Part shown: positions 60,636 to 64,000 of the stretch, one piece after another | Numbering within the stretch: the first letter of the stretch is position 1 | How the letters are laid out: each line of letters opens with the position of its first letter | Assembly (NCBI RefSeq): GCF_028502605.1 | Contig: NC_079232.1 | Span: 7,316,001-7,380,000 of the forward strand | Direction: 5' to 3' | Length of the DNA stretch: 64,000 nucleotides | DNA from: Trichoderma breve | Lineage: Eukaryota > Ascomycota > Sordariomycetes > Hypocreales > Hypocreaceae | Made by a program: the position numbers and the translations under genes | The notes under the pieces: generated by a model | What the model saw: only the letters and a program-made list of their open reading frames with translations | The model's database searches: none | Told to the model about the DNA's origin: nothing

Positions 60636-61856
60636 ATGGCCATGACTTTTCTCACGAAATTTGCAGCTCTCGCACTTGTTACACACGCGTGGGCGGCTAA
60701 TATACCCATCTCTCCCGTAACAAATGTCAATCAAGGGGCCAAAACGGGCTATTTTTCGGACCCGTTCCACGTTGTTTATCAGAACGCCAAGGACCTTTAC
60801 ATCTCGGGCACCACGCACAAGTATTTGACTTGCAGCAGTGGTGATCTTTCCGCGGAATGCGCTTCTTTGAACAAAAACAAATACGAAACCAGCTCATCAT
60901 TGAACCAAACAGCCCATGCCGCTGGCACTACCATCTGCGGCGCTGCTGGCATTCACCCTTTCCAGAGCAAGGATCGCTCGTGGGATGCACTCGTAACGCT
61001 GCATGTGCAAAGCAACCCTAAATGCAATGGAATATCTGGATGGAGTGTCATTGTTCACGCACGTTCGGAGAACCCCGGCCCTGCGGATTTGCCACCGACA
61101 TCATGGGTTGGCGACAAGGTGATGATCGGGTCCTTTTCTGAAAACGTCGACGCCAACTATGACGGCAAGTACTTTCAGACACCCGACGGACAGCTTTATC
61201 TTGTGTATCAGAAACAAAAGTCCAAGAAACCAAAACGCGATGGCGTTGCCGCATGGCCAATGGTTAATCCCACAACATTAAGACCTGGAACTAGCCCTAC
61301 CTTCTTATTGCTCCCTGGCAAAAACCTGAAATCGGAGAATTACGTCTCTGGCAAGGGGCACTTCAAGCTCATTGAAACGGGCAACATACATGCCATTAAT
61401 GGCAAGTTCTTCATGGCTTACTCGGTGGGAGCGTACAATCGGAAGACATACAAGATTGGCATCGCATACTCCGACACATTCCTGCCCGCCCCTGGCCAAC
61501 AATACCGCAAGGTGATGAAGAACAACCCGGATCATCTCTGGGACTCCAAGGGTAGAAAGGAGGTCTATTACCTCCTTCAAGGTGAGGAGAAGCACGATGG
61601 GTGGCATTACATCGGCGATCAGGTCCTTGCGCCAGGTGTGCCGACAGTTGCTCAGATTGGTCATAACAATAGCTGGGTGTTGTTATTTGCTGGATACAAC
61701 CCTAACGACGCTCCCCTCAAGTCAGGGACGGATAAATTTCAGGCAAATCACCGTCGCCCATATTTTACCAAAGTCAACATTGATATACCTGAAAACATTT
61801 CAGTGAAGCAGGCGACCGACGAACAACTGCGGAGCTGGATTACTCCTAGTCATTAA
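60636..61856 (+). CDS. Secreted GH43-like five-bladed beta-propeller protein
   Basis: This is a single exon of 406 residues with the signal peptide MAMTFLTKFAALALVTHAWA; the in-frame Met at codon 3 is an alternative start. The mature chain reads as blade repeats of a five-bladed propeller: GYFSDPFHVVYQNAKDLYISG (Asp42, candidate base), DANYDGKYFQTPDGQLYLVYQ (Asp near 176), and LIETGNIHAINGKFFMAYSVG (Glu247, candidate acid), then GIAYSDTFLP and WVLLFAGYNPND. The D...D...E pattern with blade spacing resembles GH43/GH62 clan hydrolases that act on arabinan, xylan or related polymers, but I could not match a named subfamily. An extracellular carbohydrate-binding or hydrolytic role is likely. The gene lies between small secreted proteins and a HET gene, away from the other sugar genes. 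Confidence 0.7.
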   Translation: MAMTFLTKFAALALVTHAWAANIPISPVTNVNQGAKTGYFSDPFHVVYQNAKDLYISGTTHKYLTCSSGDLSAECASLNKNKYETSSSLNQTAHAAGTTICGAAGIHPFQSKDRSWDALVTLHVQSNPKCNGISGWSVIVHARSENPGPADLPPTSWVGDKVMIGSFSENVDANYDGKYFQTPDGQLYLVYQKQKSKKPKRDGVAAWPMVNPTTLRPGTSPTFLLLPGKNLKSENYVSGKGHFKLIETGNIHAINGKFFMAYSVGAYNRKTYKIGIAYSDTFLPAPGQQYRKVMKNNPDHLWDSKGRKEVYYLLQGEEKHDGWHYIGDQVLAPGVPTVAQIGHNNSWVLLFAGYNPNDAPLKSGTDKFQANHRRPYFTKVNIDIPENISVKQATDEQLRSWITPSH

Positions 61857-62226
61857 CATCTAGCTAAGAATGAATATTTTGCTTTTATTATAAGGAAATG
61901 AAAAGAGAAAAGAAAAAAAAAAAGGGCGAAATTGGATTGGAATTATTTCCGAGCCAGGCAAAGGTAATGCGACATCAGCAGCTTGCTTGTGTTGCTAATT
62001 TTACCTATAGGTACGTAGGTAGATAACTTTTCTAAGCGGTGGCACTTGTACCTCATGGTACCAAATGCTATTCTGGGGCAGGGCCAAGTCTTCCTTATTC
62101 CATTTCTTGTACAAAAGTTACAAATACAGAATCCAATGGTTCCGTACTAATGGAGAAAACATTATATAAAATAACCTTCGCATATCTATTGACTAAGATT
62201 CTGGTTTAGCCAACTTGATTGATGAT
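61857..62226. other. Convergent intergenic region
   Basis: This 370-bp gap between the 3' ends of the GH43-like and HET genes contains an A-run (61911-61924) and the palindrome TACCTATAGGTA at 62002..62013. No gene is seen. Confidence 0.5.
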
Positions 62227-64000
62227 TTATCCCAAGCAGAACTCCTCCAAGGACGACCCGTGCGAATGATCGCCACCAACAATACCGATTGCCTTCCTAT
62301 AAACAACGTCTCCTTTTCGTTCAATCCACATCACATGCGAGCAATCAAAATGCGCAGGATATGGCATGCCCCTATGGGGATCCCTTTCCGACTCCCAGCT
62401 TCTTCCCCAATTACTTCCCCCTCTAGTCCTGTACCCCTTCTTTGAATGGAATTCACCGGCCATCCACATACGGAATTGCCGCTCTTGCTGTGCACGGCCT
62501 GCTTGGTAGTATTCCGCTGGAAATATCGCTGGCTCCTTATCTTCAACAGACATATCTAGGAGTCCTTCTAGGAAAGAAGCAGCAATCTTGTGGTTATAGG
62601 CCTTGAAAGTCGTCAAGACTATGAACTCACAAGGCCCTAAGATGTCTGGATAGTTACCACCATCATCCGGGTTTAGGAAAATGGTTCCTATCCATCTGTC
62701 ACCGTCTAATATCCGACACCTCTTCAATTTTGGATGGTCTTTAGACACCCTAGGATTGTTGACATCGGGAGTAATGGAGAATTGCTTGCTTGTTGCTTTG
62801 AACTTTAGATACCCGGATTCCCAAAAAGTTCTGTCCTCTGCTAGAGCTGGTAGTGCTTTATCACGCTGATTGCTCAAGTATTGTTTGAGTGCCTCGTCAT
62901 CCGGGAAGAGAGGGATGTCCAATTCTATACCATTCGAAGCTTCGAATTTAAGGTTCTCAAGTCGAGGAAGAAATACCCGGCCAGTGCTTCCCCATCTCGC
63001 AGGGGAATCACCCCACTGATCAGTGACCGCGTCCTGGCAAGGATTTCCAACAACGCACAGATCATCACCACTGCCAGTCCATCCAGCCCACGACCAGCTT
63101 GGCCAAGCTGACTGACGTTGGGAAACTGCTAGTGGTTGCCAGAGCAAGGCATAGAAAATCTGCCGTGCTGGTAAGCCACACAGATAAGTGTCATCCGTGT
63201 AGCGAGCAAATACTCTGTGTACGCCAGTAATGGCGTTAAGGGTGTCGGACTTTCTTCCAAGCCTTCGTCCTGAGTAGATTGCAAGCGTCTCGTTGTAAGC
63301 ACGCCAACAAGTCGCATAACCTATGCTTGGCAATTCCCATCCATTCAAACTGGTAATGTTGCTCTCGGCGCAGTAGAAATATATTCCAGCAGAAGTGAAG
63401 AGCAGAAGCCGTCGAGAGAGAACAAATTCCTGATATGTCCAACCTCTAGAGCTCCAAAGAGTCCCGTCCAAGATATCGACTGGTGGAGGCTCTGAGCGTA
63501 CCGAGCTACGGGACCGAATGCCTGGTAAGCCTTCCGTGGCTTCTTTATCACAGGCCGCTACTATTGTAGCAACTGCAAAGCTGTAAATTCTGTCCATCTG
63601 GCCAATTTGGTATATATCTCTTTCATCTCTCTGATTGATGCAAAGAGCATCAACCCATAAGTATCTTTCATTCAAGGCTTGACAAGCATCAATCGCGTCA
63701 AGAATGGTTCGAGGTAGGCGTGAGAGGTCCAAAGGTGAATCCTCCTTGTATTCATCAGGTTTCTGGCCGGCCGGGAGTGGCTCCCACACGTAAGAAAGCG
63801 CAACATATCGACAACCTGGCAAAGCTTTTTTGACTTTCCCTTCTTCAATATCAATCACTTTGATGCCGTGAGGTTCTTGAATGCCTTGAGAAGGCTCAGC
63901 TGTCATCGGTAAAAGTGTATGTCTCTGCCTATCACATTTTCCTTCATGCTGCTGTATGCAAACGGCTAGAGACGTTTGTAGAGGCTGAAGACGAGAAGTT
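62227..64000 (-). CDS. HET domain protein, 5' end beyond the window
   Basis: One long exon is visible, ending at 62227. The first in-frame ATG is at 63906, but the frame stays open to the window edge (63999) and reads QPLQTSLAVCIQQHEGKC just before it, the Cys/His-containing stretch that usually precedes the HET domain. The true start is therefore probably outside; about 590 residues are visible. HET motifs are CRYVALSYVWEP, ERYLWVDALCINQRDERD, and LWSSRGWTYQEFVLSRRLLLF. The C-terminal part includes SWAGWTGSGDD and ends near SSLEEFCLG. The family mediates incompatibility-type cell death; specificity is unknown. It carries no added repeats, unlike the large HET gene at the left end. Confidence 0.88.
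   Translation of the reverse strand, partial: TSRLQPLQTSLAVCIQQHEGKCDRQRHTLLPMTAEPSQGIQEPHGIKVIDIEEGKVKKALPGCRYVALSYVWEPLPAGQKPDEYKEDSPLDLSRLPRTILDAIDACQALNERYLWVDALCINQRDERDIYQIGQMDRIYSFAVATIVAACDKEATEGLPGIRSRSSVRSEPPPVDILDGTLWSSRGWTYQEFVLSRRLLLFTSAGIYFYCAESNITSLNGWELPSIGYATCWRAYNETLAIYSGRRLGRKSDTLNAITGVHRVFARYTDDTYLCGLPARQIFYALLWQPLAVSQRQSAWPSWSWAGWTGSGDDLCVVGNPCQDAVTDQWGDSPARWGSTGRVFLPRLENLKFEASNGIELDIPLFPDDEALKQYLSNQRDKALPALAEDRTFWESGYLKFKATSKQFSITPDVNNPRVSKDHPKLKRCRILDGDRWIGTIFLNPDDGGNYPDILGPCEFIVLTTFKAYNHKIAASFLEGLLDMSVEDKEPAIFPAEYYQAGRAQQERQFRMWMAGEFHSKKGYRTRGGSNWGRSWESERDPHRGMPYPAHFDCSHVMWIERKGDVVYRKAIGIVGGDHSHGSSLEEFCLG

Overview
The window is nuclear DNA of a filamentous ascomycete (Pezizomycotina, most likely a Sordariomycete; genus not determined). 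The grounds are short GT-AG introns, mostly about 40-165 bp and often with a CTAAC-like branch site, a high density of fungal-only families (HET domain, Zn2Cys6 regulators, PTH11-like rhodopsin-fold proteins, NmrA-like proteins), and TACCTAGGTA-type palindromes between genes. I recognised no rRNA, tRNA, CRISPR array or intact transposon. Gene models below were built by joining reading frames across introns so that phase and family motifs agree on both sides.

Left part (1-12.2 kb): the 3' end of an NmrA-like gene; a 1560-residue HET - coiled coil - ankyrin - WD40 protein with a spliced Met/Pro/Asn-rich tail; a 29-bp minisatellite lying against the 3' end of a second HET gene; a histidine-phosphatase (phosphoglycerate-mutase-like) gene; and a copper amine oxidase.

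Carbohydrate block (12.9-25 kb): a cytoplasmic GH31 alpha-xylosidase/alpha-glucosidase-like enzyme, a secreted clan GH-A (GH39-like) glycosidase, a regulator carrying both C2H2 fingers and a Zn2Cys6 cluster, and an alpha-glucoside-type MFS sugar transporter. Their promoters carry GCGGGG and CGG-N6-CCG sites. This looks like a loose sugar-utilisation neighbourhood: extracellular hydrolysis, uptake, intracellular hydrolysis and local control.

Middle (26-39 kb): a type IIC-like (Na,K-ATPase-related) P-type ATPase with unusual M5/M6 sequence; a secreted TAP-like serine peptidase divergent from a Zn2Cys6 regulator across a promoter with a triple repeated motif; an Old Yellow Enzyme convergent with that regulator; and a PTH11-like seven-helix membrane protein. 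A 4.5-kb gene-poor stretch follows.

Right part (43-64 kb): a short-chain dehydrogenase, a Zn2Cys6 regulator, a secreted carboxylesterase, a DUF300/OST-alpha-like membrane protein, another Zn2Cys6 regulator, a YAT-type amino acid permease, two small secreted four-cysteine proteins either side of an AT-rich gap, a secreted GH43-like beta-propeller protein, and a third HET gene whose 5' end lies beyond the window.

The most unusual items are the triple-domain HET protein with its adjoining HET gene and minisatellite, the repeated promoter elements, the P-type ATPase with altered ion-site residues, and an in-frame, stop-free permease intron that would encode one extra membrane-length segment if retained.
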